Assembly (NCBI RefSeq): GCF_008728515.1
Contig: NC_044995.1
Coordinates: 41,393,576-41,457,575 of the forward strand
From: Papio anubis
Lineage: Eukaryota; Chordata; Mammalia; Primates; Cercopithecidae
Direction: 5' to 3'
Length of the DNA stretch: 64,000 bases
Positions 63,018 to 64,000 of the stretch are shown here, piece by piece (the stretch's first letter is position 1; each line of letters starts with the position of its first letter). The notes beneath the pieces were generated by a model. The model saw only the letters and a program-made list of their open reading frames with translations, was not told where the DNA came from and searched no databases. Position numbers and translations under genes: made by a program.

Positions 63018-63476
63018 ATAGCCACATGTGGTGGCACATGCCTATAGTCCTAGCTACTCAGGAGGCTGAGGCAGAAGGATCATTTGAGCCCAGAAGTTCA
63101 AGTCCAGCCTGAGCAACATAGCAAGACCTTGTCTGTCTTTCTTTTTTCTTTTTTTTAATTTTGATTTGTTTGTTTTTTTGGTTTTTTTTTTCGAGACAGG
63201 GTCTTGCTTTGTCACCCAGGCTGGAGTGCAGTGGTGCCATCTCGGCTCACTGCAACTTCCACCTTCCGGGCTCAAGTGATCTTCCTATTTCTGCCTCCTG
63301 AGTAGCTGGGACCATAGGTGCACACCACCATTCCTGGTTGATTTTTGTATTTTTGGTAGAGACAGGGTTTCACCATGTTGCCCAGGCTGGTCTCACACTC
63401 CTGAGTTCAGGCGATCCACCCACCTCAGCCTCACAAAGTGCCGGGATTGTAGGTGTGAGCCACCAAGCCTGGCCTA
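63018..63476 (-). mobile_element. Alu (63160-63476) inserted in a plus-strand Alu piece (63018-63145)
   Basis: The repeated 'agaccttgtct' at 63125 and 63478 is the duplication around the minus copy. Confidence 0.85.
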
Positions 63477-63940
63477 AGACCTTGTCTTTTCAAAAAAAAA
63501 AAAAAAAAATTCCAAAGGTTCCAAAAGGGGACAAATGAATCCCTTTTCCTAGCCCCAGCTCGCCGACTCTCCTGCCCAGTGACAGCTGCTGTTAATGGTT
63601 TCTTCTAATGAGTTGTATGACATTGAGATTTCATGAACCTCAGTTTCCCTAACTCTAAGGCAGGAGGGTAGTGACACCTGTGGGCCCTGCTTGCTGGGGT
63701 GCCTTCTCCCCTGCTCAGCCTGCTACAGCCCCTCCCCAATGGGAGGTGTAAAGCCCAGGCTGGGCAGGCTGCCGCCCCCACCAACTCCAAGAGGCCTTTT
63801 TTGGCTGTGGCCTCCCTGGCGGCTATTCAGAGGACACAGGGGAGACTGATGGCTGCCCAGCAGTGGCTTGCAGGGTGGCAGGCAGGCTCCAGGGTGACTC
63901 AGGCTCATCGTGGAGGAAGGGAGTTGCAGAGGCCACAGTT

Positions 63941-64000
63941 GCTTTTTTTTTTCTTTTTTTTAAGACAGAGTCTCACTCTATTGCCCAGACTGGAGTGCAG
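63941..64000 (-). mobile_element. Alu cut by the right edge
   Basis: 'taagacagagtctcactctattgcccagactggagtgcag' start only. Confidence 0.85.

Larger units (their letters stand above)
60506..64000 (+). other. CDC37: CDC37 intron 1 (partial)
   Basis: Begins gtaaggcgcg. It holds a decayed tandem repeat (60530-61600), four Alu copies or pieces, and unique sequence at 61990-63015 and 63480-63940. No second CDC37 coding exon is visible. Confidence 0.8.

Noticed and set aside
1..64000. A novel multi-gene system
   Set aside because: All clear coding exons belong to PDE4A and CDC37; the rest is explained by repeats, regulatory DNA and assembly errors.

Overview
This window is primate genomic DNA, almost certainly from an Old World monkey. 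Alu SINEs fill much of it. Its young AluY copies carry the variant 'gagatccggccactgcactcc' in the right arm, which I know from cercopithecid rather than human AluY. MIR, L2, L1, Tigger1 and hAT fossils fill much of the rest. I cannot resolve the genus. There is one 679-base assembly gap (26286-26964), and the sequence around it and around 16-18 kb looks like error-rich gap filling.

Two protein-coding genes are present, head to head. PDE4A, the cAMP-specific 3',5'-phosphodiesterase 4A, lies on the minus strand from about 47 kb down to the left edge. It is cut off at the left edge inside the catalytic domain. CDC37, the HSP90 kinase co-chaperone, lies on the plus strand. It starts at 60404 and only its first coding exon is in the window. 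This is the arrangement of human 19p13.2, shown in reverse orientation.

Five alternative PDE4A N-termini can be read directly, in transcriptional order: the two-exon 85-residue type (PDE4A8; 46743-46790 and 45868-46073), PDE4A4/A5 (42667-42986), PDE4A11 (32262-32503), PDE4A10 (30783-30919), and the short membrane form PDE4A1 (9874-9939), which lies inside the body of the gene. The four long forms all splice to a common UCR1 exon at 16218-16401, which is corrupted in this assembly. Exons for the rest of UCR1 (14.4-12.5 kb), UCR2 (12.4-5.1 kb) and most of the catalytic domain (3.8-1.0 kb) follow. All readable exon lengths (37, 71, 50, 113, 94, 224, 99, 165, 100, 155, 123) keep frame with canonical GT/AG ends.

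The regulatory landscape fits these promoters. GC-rich islands cover each long-form first exon and CDC37. The PDE4A8 promoter has five TGACG (CRE-type) elements, an RFX-type X-box and a CCAAT box within about 100 bp. Perfect or near-perfect CREs also sit at the PDE4A10 and CDC37 promoters, which fits cAMP feedback. A hairpin matching miR-1181 overlaps the CDC37 start codon. Several decayed, strand-asymmetric tandem repeats lie next to the alternative promoters.

I found no new gene system. The most useful second looks are the CRE/X-box cluster, the miR-1181 ortholog, the CCAAT-bearing minisatellite at 11.9-12.25 kb, and two assembly problems that affect interpretation: the broken UCR1 exon and a fold-back palindrome at 27.5-28.5 kb.
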